DNA from: Alphaproteobacteria bacterium
GTDB lineage: Bacteria; Pseudomonadota; Alphaproteobacteria; Micropepsales; Micropepsaceae
Assembly: GCA_015654715.1 (NCBI GenBank)
Contig: JAATGK010000160.1
Location: forward strand, 1 to 6,687
DNA: 6,687 bases
Reading direction: 5' to 3'
In this document: positions 1-5,583 of the stretch, piece by piece
Layout: each line of letters begins with the position of its first letter
How positions within the stretch are numbered: position 1 is the stretch's first letter
Made by a program: the position numbers and the translations under genes
The notes under the pieces: generated by a model
What the model saw: the letters and a program-made list of their open reading frames with translations, nothing else
Databases searched by the model: none
What the model was told of the DNA's origin: nothing

Positions 1-1338
1 CTTGAGACCGGCGGCTTCGCTGAACAGCATCTTCGAACGGTCGCGGATGATGCGCGGCAGATCGCGCGGATAAAGATCGAATAAGTCGCGCAACGCCGCC
101 TTGCCGACTCCGTCGCGCACCAGATCGCTGGCGGAAAGCTGACGGGCATAATTGGCGAGCGTCGGATCGAGGAACGGCACGCGGGTTTCGAGATTGTGGT
201 GCATCGAGCAGCGGTCGACGCGCTGCAGGCTGATACGGTGCATCAGGCCGAGGCATTCCTCGCGCATGGCACGGCCGTAGGTCTCGTCGATGCCGAACGC
301 CGCCTCAAGCGGGGCATAGCCGCAAAACAGCTCATCGGCGCCCTCGCCGCACAAGGCGACGCGGATGTTGTCCTTCTGGATGGCTTGCGACACCAGCAGC
401 GAACACACCGCGCCGCGCACCAAGGCAGGCTCGAAGGATTCGGTGGTGACGACGGCTTCCGACAACATAGCGAAGGTCTCGTTACTGTCGGGATCGAACG
501 GAAGCTGCTTGAGGTCGAAGCCGGTCGCTTCGGCATAAGCGGCGGCGAAGGGATACTCGGCGCTACCGGGTCCGCCGACGAAATAGCCTGGCACATCGGG
601 GCGCACTTAGCGCGCATAATGGGCGACCAGCGTCGAATCGATGCCGCCCGAGAACATGAGCGCGAACGGCAGATCCGGCGGAATGTGGCTTTCCACTGCT
701 TCCTGCATCAGCGCATCGAGTTCGCTTTTGTCGGCCGGTTTGAATTCACTGGGTGGCGCGGTCACCGGCGATGGGAACGGCGCGCAAGTGTGATGGGTGA
801 GGAGGAATCCGGGCGGCAGCGCCAGTACGTCGCCCTCTGGCACCGTGTTCAGCAGCGGGCGGATTTCCGAGCAGAACAGAAAGCCGTTGCCGTTCTGTAT
901 GACGTACAGCGGCTTGATGCCGAAGGGATCGCGCGCCGCGATGAATTGGCCGGTGTCGATTTCGTAGGCAACGAAAGCGTACATGCCCGACAGCTTGGCG
1001 AGCGCGTGATAGCCCCATATCCGCAAGGCATTGGCGAGCACTTCGGTATCGGATTCGGTGTGAAATGGCACGCCCAACGCGGCGAGCTCGGCGCGCAGTT
1101 CGATGTGGTTGTAGATTTCACCGTTGAACGAGACGGCGAGCTTGCCGTCGAAAGACGGTTGCGGCTGAACGGCATGGTCGCGATCGACGATGCGCAGCCG
1201 CCGCGTGCACATGGCGACATTCTGGGTGGGATGACGCAACCAATCGGTAACGTCGCCGCGCGGGCGAAGGCCTTCGATCAGGCTCTTGACGGCTTCGGGC
1301 GCACCCGGCCAATCGATCGCAACAGCAATTCCGCACAT
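1..1338 (-). pseudogene. asnB: Asparagine synthetase (glutamine-hydrolysing), interrupted by an in-frame stop and cut by the left edge
   Basis: An intact enzyme of this family makes asparagine from aspartate, ATP and glutamine in the cytoplasm. The start is placed at the ATG at 1338-1336, because it gives Met-Cys-Gly and the N-terminal nucleophile Cys2 must be exposed once Met is removed; a GTG 12 nt upstream would bury it. The glutaminase half shows MCGIA at 1-5, Arg49, NGEIYN at 72-77, SDTE at 96-99 and RDPFGIKPLY at 136-145. The synthetase half shows the ATP P-loop SGGIDS at 230-235. A TAA then replaces codon 244. The frame continues without a stop for 202 codons to base 1, with GEGADE at 331-336 and ETRVPF at 384-389, both conserved in AsnB. 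The family runs to roughly 550-650 residues, so the C-terminus lies outside the window. The usual HRGPD motif reads PRGDV here. The 243-residue upstream product would lack most of the synthetase domain. A sequencing error is the main alternative to true inactivation. Confidence 0.85.
607..609 (-). other. Premature in-frame TAA inside asnB
   Basis: The plus strand reads TTA, giving TAA on the coding strand between Arg (CGC) and Val (GTG). It falls eight codons after the last residue of SGGIDS, and homology and codon bias continue in the same frame downstream. CAA, GAA and AAA are each one base away. A C-to-T change from CAA (Gln) is the simplest origin, but this cannot be proved from one sequence. 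Confidence 0.85.
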
Positions 1339-1384
1339 ACGGTTATCCACCCCTAAATACAGGGCGAACCTAGCGGAATAGTCG

Positions 1385-1401
1385 TAAAGTAGTGATTAAC
1401 C
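1385..1401. promoter_or_regulatory. CtrA-like box, TAAA-N7-TTAACC
   Basis: TAAA at 1385-1388 and TTAACC at 1396-1401 are separated by exactly 7 nt. This is one mismatch from the TTAA-N7-TTAA consensus known for the alphaproteobacterial cell-cycle regulator CtrA. It lies about 60 bp upstream of the asnB start, where a promoter would be expected. The assignment is by motif only. Confidence 0.3.
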
Positions 1402-1521
1402 GTGATGCGTTTTCGCCGGAGCTTGCCTCAGTGTTTCGCAGGCACAATTTTTCGGCACGGCTGCATCCACCGGCGCGTCTGGCTGCATCCCACCACTGCC
1501 AGGGCGGAATTCGCCGTGCTG

Positions 1522-1538
1522 GTAATGTTTCGTTAACC
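1522..1538. promoter_or_regulatory. CtrA-like box, GTAA-N7-TTAACC
   Basis: GTAA at 1522-1525 and TTAACC at 1533-1538 have the 7-nt spacing of CtrA sites and one mismatch to TTAA-N7-TTAA. It shares TTAACCGT with the box at 1396-1403. It lies about 125 bp before padR and about 185 bp before asnB. The assignment is by motif only. Confidence 0.3.
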
Positions 1539-1561
1539 GTCTCGGGTGTGGACTCCTAAAT

Positions 1562-1571
1562 AGTTCGAACT
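1562..1571. repeat. Perfect 10-bp palindrome AGTTCGAACT
   Basis: The sequence equals its own reverse complement over 10 bp. Its half AGTTC/GAACT also occurs in the arms of the larger dyad 44 bp downstream (centre to centre), so it could be a second, differently spaced site for the same regulator. This is an inference from sequence similarity. Confidence 0.4.
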
Positions 1572-1592
1572 CCCCACTACTAGGGACTTGCA

Positions 1593-1628
1593 TATTGTGA
1601 AGTTCATGCTAGATTGAACTTAGCAATA
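1593..1628. promoter_or_regulatory. 36-bp dyad, probable PadR autoregulatory operator
   Basis: The dyad is centred at 1610.5. The inner arms AAGTTCA (1600-1606) and TGAACTT (1615-1621) are perfect and separated by 8 nt. Two mismatched positions follow on each side, then the outer arms TATTG (1593-1597) and CAATA (1624-1628) pair again. Twelve of fourteen arm positions match. PadR-family operators typically show two inverted elements with an 8-nt gap, and PadR genes are commonly autoregulated. The dyad ends 33 bp before the padR start, and a possible -10 (TAGATT at 1610-1615) lies inside it, so binding there would block transcription. The link to this PadR is inferred from position. Confidence 0.6.
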
Positions 1629-1660
1629 GCCGAGAGGGCGGAAGCAAGCGCGAGTGTGAC

Positions 1661-2062
1661 GTGACTGATGAAACGCAATACACGCGGAAATTCCGTAAAG
1701 AGCTGATGGCCGGACTATCGTCCTTGGTCCTGCTGGCCGTGCTCGCACGCGCCGGACGGGAAATGTACGGATACGAGATCGCCAAAGCCGTGAAGGCGGA
1801 AGGCGAAGGCGGACTGATCTTCAAGCAGGGGGCGATTTATCCCGTGCTGCGGTCGCTGAACGCGCTGGGGCTGCTCGGCAGCCGGGTGGAAGCGTCGGCT
1901 TTCGGGCCGCCGCGCCGCTACTACAACATCACCGACGAGGGCCGCAAAGCGCTCGCCGAATGGCAGTTCGCTTGGCGCGACATGCGCGAGTTCGTCGACG
2001 ATGCGCTGAAGGCCGGCACCACCCCCGGAGGGACGGGTAATGACTATCGTCCAACCGCCTGA
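1661..2062 (+). CDS. PadR-family transcriptional regulator
   Basis: This is a predicted DNA-binding winged-helix repressor of 133 residues, slightly longer than the roughly 110-residue minimal PadR. Residues 12-30 (RKELMAGLSSLVLLAVLAR) match the first PadR helix, MYGYEIAKAV is the second helix, and KQGAIYPVLRSLNALGLL is the recognition-helix region (family pattern xGTLYPxLxxLExxGLL). PPRRYYNITDEGRKAL is the wing and following helix, and the C-terminal helix ending in FVDDAL is the usual dimerisation arm. The start is GTG at 1661: no ATG or GTG lies in frame upstream before a stop at 1610-1612, and the next Met (residue 16) would remove the first helix. The ribosome site is weak (GCGAG, 6 nt away). 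The end overlaps the next gene by 23 nt, so the two are probably translationally coupled. The inducing signal is unknown; the dyad upstream suggests autorepression. Confidence 0.9.
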   Translation: MTDETQYTRKFRKELMAGLSSLVLLAVLARAGREMYGYEIAKAVKAEGEGGLIFKQGAIYPVLRSLNALGLLGSRVEASAFGPPRRYYNITDEGRKALAEWQFAWRDMREFVDDALKAGTTPGGTGNDYRPTA

Positions 2063-2942
2063 TTCCGTCCGCGGTTATCTCAGCGAGCTCAGGCGTGCGC
2101 TCAAAGGCGCCCCGCGCGGACTGATTGCCGACGCTCTCGCCGATTGCGAAGAGCACCTCAACATGGAGATCGTGCAGAATCCGGACATGGATGAAGCCGC
2201 GGTCATGGCCTCCGTCGTCGATACCTACGGATCGCCACAAGAAATTGCCGAGGAATATCGCGATATGGAAGACGCCATCTCAACGCCCTTTCCCAAGCAG
2301 CAGGAAACCGATTTAGGCAATAACGGCGGGTTTTTTGGTGTCATTTCGGATCCGCGTACTTATGGCGCCCTGCTCTACATGCTGCTGTCGCTGATCACCG
2401 GTGTCTTCTATTTCGTGTGGACGGTCGTCGGCATTTCGATCACCGCCGGCACCAGCGTCTTGATCATCGGCATTCCCTTGGCGCTGGTGTTCCTGATGTC
2501 GTTCCGCATGATCTCTCACGTCGAGGGGCGCATCGTCGAAGGCCTGCTCGGCGTGCGCATGCCGCGCCGTCTGCCCGCGGTGAGCGCGGACGAAAAAATC
2601 TGGCCGCAGATCAAGGACGCGCTCGGCGACGTGCGCACCTGGACCTCAGTGCTCTATCTGCTGCTGATGCTGCCGCTTGGCATTGTCTACTTCACGCTCG
2701 GCGTGGCCGGATTGGCGCTGTCACTCGGCATCACGGGAGTCTCGATCTACTCGCTCGCCACCGACGAAAGCCACATCCAGTTCTTCGGCGTGCCATGGCT
2801 GGAACATCTGTTCCATACCGCACCAGGACTCGTCCTGCTTGCAGCGGTCGGCATATTTGCGTTCTTCCTGGTCCTGCACATGGCTCGCTTCATCGGCTGG
2901 ACTCATGGCAAGATCGCCGAAGGTCTGCTGGTTCGGCTCTGA
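2040..2942 (+). CDS. HAAS-domain membrane protein with two 'putative sensor' repeats, partner of PadR
   Basis: This is a 300-residue predicted inner-membrane protein. Residues 1-80 are soluble and helical and match the HAAS domain (DUF1700-like) by the pattern YLxELRRAL...ADCEEHL...YGSPQEIAEEYR; such domains are typically encoded beside PadR regulators. Two related membrane modules follow, resembling the 'putative sensor' family (PF13796). Repeat 1 is about 103-172 (DPRTYGALLYMLLSL to EGRIVEGLLG). Repeat 2 is about 197-298 (DVRTWTSVLYLLLMLPLG to HGKIAEGLL) and carries an extra polar segment around 241-260 before its last hydrophobic helix. About five hydrophobic segments are visible (near 107-132, 136-154, 203-222, 223-240 and 262-282). 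The ATG at 2040 follows GGAGG at 2027-2031 with 8 nt spacing. Sensing of an envelope state and control of PadR activity are inferred from context; the ligand is unknown. Domain names are from memory, not a search. Confidence 0.85.
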   Translation: MTIVQPPDSVRGYLSELRRALKGAPRGLIADALADCEEHLNMEIVQNPDMDEAAVMASVVDTYGSPQEIAEEYRDMEDAISTPFPKQQETDLGNNGGFFGVISDPRTYGALLYMLLSLITGVFYFVWTVVGISITAGTSVLIIGIPLALVFLMSFRMISHVEGRIVEGLLGVRMPRRLPAVSADEKIWPQIKDALGDVRTWTSVLYLLLMLPLGIVYFTLGVAGLALSLGITGVSIYSLATDESHIQFFGVPWLEHLFHTAPGLVLLAAVGIFAFFLVLHMARFIGWTHGKIAEGLLVRL

Positions 2943-2978
2943 TTGTCGCAAGCACTCACATTACAACGATTTCAGTCT

Positions 2979-3011
2979 ACGGCGCGTGATCCAATACGGG
3001 GCACGCGCCGT
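2979..3011 (+). terminator. Hairpin terminator after the padR-sensor operon
   Basis: A perfect 10-bp stem pairs ACGGCGCGTG (2979-2988) with CACGCGCCGT (3002-3011) around a 13-nt loop, about 37 nt after the stop codon. The following sequence (GTGCCTTTG) has only a short T run, so termination may be partial or need Rho. Confidence 0.5.
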
Positions 3012-3111
3012 GTGCCTTTGTGGTCTCATTGTTGCATCGAGCACGACACACCATGTGCGACCGATTTACCGAATCATGCGGCTGATAGTTCGTACGTGGT
3101 GATCCGTATCG

Positions 3112-3126
3112 TTAATTGCTGAGTAA
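3112..3126. promoter_or_regulatory. CtrA-like box TTAA-N7-GTAA next to the M23 promoter
   Basis: TTAA (3112-3115), 7 nt, then GTAA (3123-3126) is one mismatch from TTAA-N7-TTAA. It ends 3 bp before the -35 TTGACG. CtrA sites often overlap or abut the -35 of the promoters they control. The assignment is by motif only. Confidence 0.35.
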
Positions 3127-3129
3127 TGG

Positions 3130-3160
3130 TTGACGCGCCAGCATGCCCTGAGGCTATATG
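3130..3160 (+). promoter_or_regulatory. Sigma-70-like promoter of the M23 peptidase gene
   Basis: TTGACG at 3130-3135 matches TTGACA in 5 of 6 positions. TATATG at 3155-3160 (or CTATAT one base earlier) follows after 18-19 nt as a -10. Transcription would begin near 3167, giving a leader of about 80 nt to the GTG at 3248. The spacing is a little long. Confidence 0.45.
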
Positions 3161-3235
3161 CGCACCGCGTTTTGGGTGCTCCGGAACGGTCTGGGACAAC
3201 TACAGAATACGCCGAGCATTTTGGCGCCAACCCAT

Positions 3236-3242
3236 AAGGGAG
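3236..3242 (+). promoter_or_regulatory. Ribosome binding site deciding the M23 start
   Basis: AAGGGAG lies 5 nt before the GTG at 3248. The alternative ATG at 3158 has only GAGG about 5 nt away and overlaps the promoter. Confidence 0.6.
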
Positions 3243-3247
3243 CAATC

Positions 3248-4825
3248 GTGAACCGTCGCAACGAATCGACGCCATTTTCCTTTGAAGACGACTGGTCTGG
3301 TCCAGGCCATGACGCGACAGCTTTCAACAACGACCATCGTTGGGCCGTTCTTTCGACGTCGATCTCGGCGTTGATCGTCGGTTCGATTGCTTGGCTCGCG
3401 GTCTCCACCGTGCCACCGGTCACCGGCGGTACCGTCGAGAATGCGAGCCGCGGGTTCCTGCCCTATCGCCTGTTCCAGCAATTGACCGAGTCCGGATCGA
3501 ACGCGCTGTTCGCCTCGGTCGCGCCGATGCCCGGTACGCGTCAACAGCCGTCCGGCTTCGACCGTGCGTTGAACGCCGAACGCGCCACACCACGTTCCTC
3601 GATCGAGACCCATACCATCACGCTTGATTCCGGCGACACGCTGGCGGGCGCGCTGGAGAATGCGGGAATCTCGGCTGATGACGCCAATGCGGCCATCGCC
3701 GCTCTCGGCAAGGTCCACAACGCGCGCGCCCTGCGCGCCGGACAAAGCTTCGACATCACCTACAACACCCACCCCGACATCGCCGCCAACGGAGACGATC
3801 CGTCTGCGGACGACGACAGCAGCGACATGACGAAGGGTGCGGCCGTGCCGGGCGAGCCGATCTCACGGCTTCTCACGATCAAATTTTCCCCGACCGTCGA
3901 TCACGACATCACGATCGCGCGGGGCGCCGACGGAACGTTCCAGGCGACCGACGTCGTCAAGCAGCTGGTCAGTCATGTCCATCGCGCCGGTGGCCTGATC
4001 GACGGCAGCCTCTATCTCTCCGCGATGCGGGCCGGCATTCCGACCGACGTCGTCGGCGAGATGATCAAGATGTTTTCGTATAAGGTCGACTTCCAGCGCG
4101 ATTTGCAGCCGGGCGATTCGTTCGAGGTGTTCTACGACTACTACTACACGCCCGAAGGCATGCCGGCGCGCCAAGGCGCCATCTCCTATGCGATGATGAA
4201 GACGGGCGGCAAAACCATCGTGCTTTACCGCTATCAGACCGATCCCAACGATCCGGCGGAATATTTCGACTCGTTCGGCGAAAGCGTCAAAGGCATGCTG
4301 ATGAAGACGCCGGTCGACGGTGCCCGCATCACATCCGGTTTCGGCATGCGTTTCCATCCCGTGCTCGGATTCTCGCGCATGCATAAGGGCGTCGATTTTG
4401 GCGTTCCGATCGGCACACCGGTGATGGCCGCCGGTTCCGGCACCGTCGCTTTCATCGGCTGGTCGAACGGCTATGGCCGCTTCCTGAAGATCAATCACGG
4501 CAACGGCTATGCGACGGCCTATGGGCATCTGTCGCGCTTCGCGCCGGGGCTGCATGTCGGGTCGAAGGTGCGTCAGGCGCAGATCGTCGCCAACAGCGGT
4601 AACACCGGCATGTCGACCGGCCCGCACCTGCATTACGAAATCCAGGTGAACAACGTCCAGGTCAATCCGCTGCATGTGAAGATGGCGCAAGGGCGCAAGC
4701 TCGCGGGCAAGGATTTGCGCGCCTTCCAAGCCGAGCGCTTGCACATCGACGACAAGCTGGCCGCCACCAAGCTCGAAACCAAAGTCGCCGACGTGGCGCA
4801 GGGGATGCGAGCGGGGACAAAATAG
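3248..4825 (+). CDS. Membrane-anchored M23 (LytM-type) peptidoglycan endopeptidase, MepM/Csd3-like
   Basis: This predicted zinc metallopeptidase cuts peptide cross-links in murein on the periplasmic side. From the GTG at 3248 it has 525 residues. A short cytoplasmic tail is followed by a single membrane anchor at about 33-55. A LysM-like (OapA-type) domain lies at about 120-173 (HTITLDSGDTLAGAL...LRAGQSF). After an acidic Asp/Ser linker near 180-195 comes a Csd3/MepM-type middle domain at about 205-350. The M23 domain spans about 360-480. Its metal site is complete: His379 and Asp383 in HKGVD, and His462 in HLH, are the expected zinc ligands; His427 (YGHLS) and His460 are the catalytic pair, so it should be active. 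A charged tail of about 45 residues (Lys/Ala-rich) follows. The start was chosen because AAGGGAG sits 5 nt upstream, while the ATG at 3158 lies in the promoter. It is probably monocistronic. Related enzymes act in cell elongation, division or cell shape; which applies here is not shown. Confidence 0.92.
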   Translation: MNRRNESTPFSFEDDWSGPGHDATAFNNDHRWAVLSTSISALIVGSIAWLAVSTVPPVTGGTVENASRGFLPYRLFQQLTESGSNALFASVAPMPGTRQQPSGFDRALNAERATPRSSIETHTITLDSGDTLAGALENAGISADDANAAIAALGKVHNARALRAGQSFDITYNTHPDIAANGDDPSADDDSSDMTKGAAVPGEPISRLLTIKFSPTVDHDITIARGADGTFQATDVVKQLVSHVHRAGGLIDGSLYLSAMRAGIPTDVVGEMIKMFSYKVDFQRDLQPGDSFEVFYDYYYTPEGMPARQGAISYAMMKTGGKTIVLYRYQTDPNDPAEYFDSFGESVKGMLMKTPVDGARITSGFGMRFHPVLGFSRMHKGVDFGVPIGTPVMAAGSGTVAFIGWSNGYGRFLKINHGNGYATAYGHLSRFAPGLHVGSKVRQAQIVANSGNTGMSTGPHLHYEIQVNNVQVNPLHVKMAQGRKLAGKDLRAFQAERLHIDDKLAATKLETKVADVAQGMRAGTK

Positions 4826-4860
4826 GCCCTACCCGGCTTCCCTTAGGTCAATCACTCCGC

Positions 4861-4887
4861 ACGAAATTTCGTTCGTAAAGCGTACGA
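4861..4887. promoter_or_regulatory. Two adjacent dyads with TCGT/ACGA half-sites upstream of the acetate transporter
   Basis: ACGAAATTTCGT (4861-4872) is a perfect 12-bp palindrome. It is followed without a gap by TCGTA (4873-4877), 5 nt, and TACGA (4883-4887), a perfect 5-bp inverted repeat. Both use the same TCGT/ACGA element. The pair lies about 60 bp before the start codon, fitting an operator. The regulator is not identified. Confidence 0.45.
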
Positions 4888-4933
4888 GAATCCCGCACAC
4901 TTCCGGCAACGCCGACCCATCGTCAGGCGATCT

Positions 4934-4939
4934 GGGGAG
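4934..4939 (+). promoter_or_regulatory. Ribosome binding site of the acetate transporter
   Basis: GGGGAG lies 8 nt before the ATG at 4948. The alternative GTG at 4939 overlaps it, so the ATG is the better start. Confidence 0.65.
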
Positions 4940-4947
4940 TGAATGCC

Positions 4948-5520
4948 ATGGCCAACGAACACACCGCGCAGGTGAATCCTGCGGCTTTGGGACTTGCCTC
5001 GTTCGGTCTCACCACCGTTCTGCTCAGTCTGATCAATGCGGGGGTGTTGCCCGCAGGCGGTGAACCCGTCGTGCTCCCGCTGGCGCTCGCTTTCGGCGGC
5101 ACCGCGCAACTCCTCGCCGGCATTTTCGAAGTGAAGCTCGGCAACACCTTCGGCATGACCGCCTTCATCGCCTATGGCGCCTTCTGGTGGTGGTTTGCAC
5201 TGCTGCTGCTCCTCGGCCAGAACGGTATCCTTGATTTGAAGAACGCGCATTCGACCATTGCTGTCGCGCTGCTGCTCTGGGGCGTGTTCACGCTCTACAT
5301 GTGGATTGCCAGTTTCAAGCTGACCCGGATCGTCAACCTGGTCTTCCTGACGCTGTGGGTGACGTTCTTTCTGCTCGGCGCCGGTAGCTTGTTTATAATC
5401 CCCGCAGTGTCGCAAATCGGCGGCTGGGTTGGACTCGTGTGCGGGACGCTGGCGCTTTACGGCAGCTTCGCCATCGTGACCAATTCCACCTTCGGCAAGA
5501 CGGTGCTGCCGGTAGGATGA
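4948..5520 (+). CDS. satP: Acetate/succinate transporter, AceTr (GPR1/FUN34/SatP) family
   Basis: This is a predicted inner-membrane carrier or channel for acetate and other small monocarboxylates, and possibly succinate as in E. coli SatP. The 190-residue length is typical of bacterial members. The N-terminus carries the family signature NPAALGLASFGLTT at residues 10-23. It continues with FGGTAQLLAGIFEVKLGNTFGMTAFIAYGAFWW, split here as FGGTAQLLAGIFE and GNTFGMTAF-AYGAFWW, the conserved block around the second and third helices. Six hydrophobic segments are visible, as expected for the family. The ATG at 4948 was preferred to the GTG at 4939 because GGGGAG is well spaced before it. It ends 63 nt before a convergent gene, with a hairpin between them. 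No acetate metabolism genes (acs, ackA, pta) are in the window, so substrate and pathway rest on family knowledge. The symbol satP (yaaH) is given by homology. Confidence 0.9.
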   Translation: MANEHTAQVNPAALGLASFGLTTVLLSLINAGVLPAGGEPVVLPLALAFGGTAQLLAGIFEVKLGNTFGMTAFIAYGAFWWWFALLLLLGQNGILDLKNAHSTIAVALLLWGVFTLYMWIASFKLTRIVNLVFLTLWVTFFLLGAGSLFIIPAVSQIGGWVGLVCGTLALYGSFAIVTNSTFGKTVLPVG

Positions 5521-5527
5521 AAGGACG

Positions 5528-5554
5528 AAGGGCGCGGATCGCTCCGCGCCCTTT
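5528..5554. terminator. Bidirectional hairpin terminator between convergent genes
   Basis: A perfect 11-bp stem pairs AAGGGCGCGGA (5528-5538) with TCCGCGCCCTT (5543-5553) around the tetraloop TCGC. On the plus strand it begins 7 nt after the transporter stop and ends in TTT. On the minus strand it lies about 30 nt after the end of the opposing gene and is followed by a similar short T run. It can serve both genes. Confidence 0.8.
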
Positions 5555-5583
5555 ACCAGCGAAATGCTTGACACCGTCGGCGG

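Larger units (their letters stand above)
1339..1660. promoter_or_regulatory. Divergent intergenic region between asnB and padR
   Basis: This stretch of about 320 bases holds no convincing gene. It is clearly more AT-rich than its neighbours and must contain both start signals. On the minus side, a purine-rich AGGGG lies about 11 nt before the asnB ATG, a rather long spacing. On the plus side, the padR operator dyad sits next to the gene. In between are two TTAACCGT boxes (1396-1403 and 1533-1540), a direct repeat of GGCTGCATCC (1459-1468 and 1481-1490) and a palindrome at 1562-1571. No sigma-70 promoter for asnB could be assigned with confidence. Confidence 0.6.
2943..3247. promoter_or_regulatory. 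Intergenic region before the M23 peptidase
   Basis: These roughly 305 bases contain the hairpin at 2979-3011, a CtrA-like box at 3112-3126, a sigma-70-like promoter at 3130-3160 and a leader of about 80 nt before the GTG start at 3248. An in-frame ATG at 3158 would extend the next protein by 30 residues, but it lies inside the probable -10 box. Nothing else coding is convincing here. Confidence 0.55.
4826..4947. promoter_or_regulatory. Leader region of the acetate transporter gene
   Basis: These 122 bases separate two genes on the same strand. No convincing terminator follows the M23 gene and no clear -35/-10 pair could be assigned. The notable content is the tandem dyads at 4861-4887. Confidence 0.4.

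Noticed and set aside
243..617. A 124-codon minus-strand frame starting at the asnB stop
   Set aside because: It is in a different frame from asnB; its Ser/Pro/Arg-rich product is an out-of-frame translation. The true homology continues in the original frame.
196..1356. A 386-codon open frame on the plus strand opposite asnB
   Set aside because: It is an antisense shadow of a GC-rich gene. The minus strand carries the Cys2, NGEIYN, SGGIDS and GEGADE motifs; this frame has no recognisable domain.
1499..1522. Imperfect hairpin CCAG-GGCG / CGCC-GTG-CTGG
   Set aside because: It has an 8-bp stem with a 3-nt bulge and no T run, lies far from a gene end, and is easily expected by chance.
1396..1593. 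A 65-codon minus-strand frame in the intergenic region
   Set aside because: It has no ribosome site or recognisable motif, and it covers the regulatory repeats.
1568..1616. Sigma-70 promoter for padR (for example TTGCAT at 1588-1593 with TAGATT at 1610-1615)
   Set aside because: The -35 matches only 3 of 6 positions, and other pairings are equally weak, so no promoter is listed separately from the operator.
3863..4744. A 293-codon minus-strand frame inside the M23 gene
   Set aside because: It is antisense to a complete M23 catalytic domain; the His/Asp-rich product is typical of complement translation.
4852..5574. A 240-codon minus-strand frame opposite the acetate transporter
   Set aside because: It runs through the terminator hairpin and is highly charged without a domain; the plus strand has the AceTr signature.
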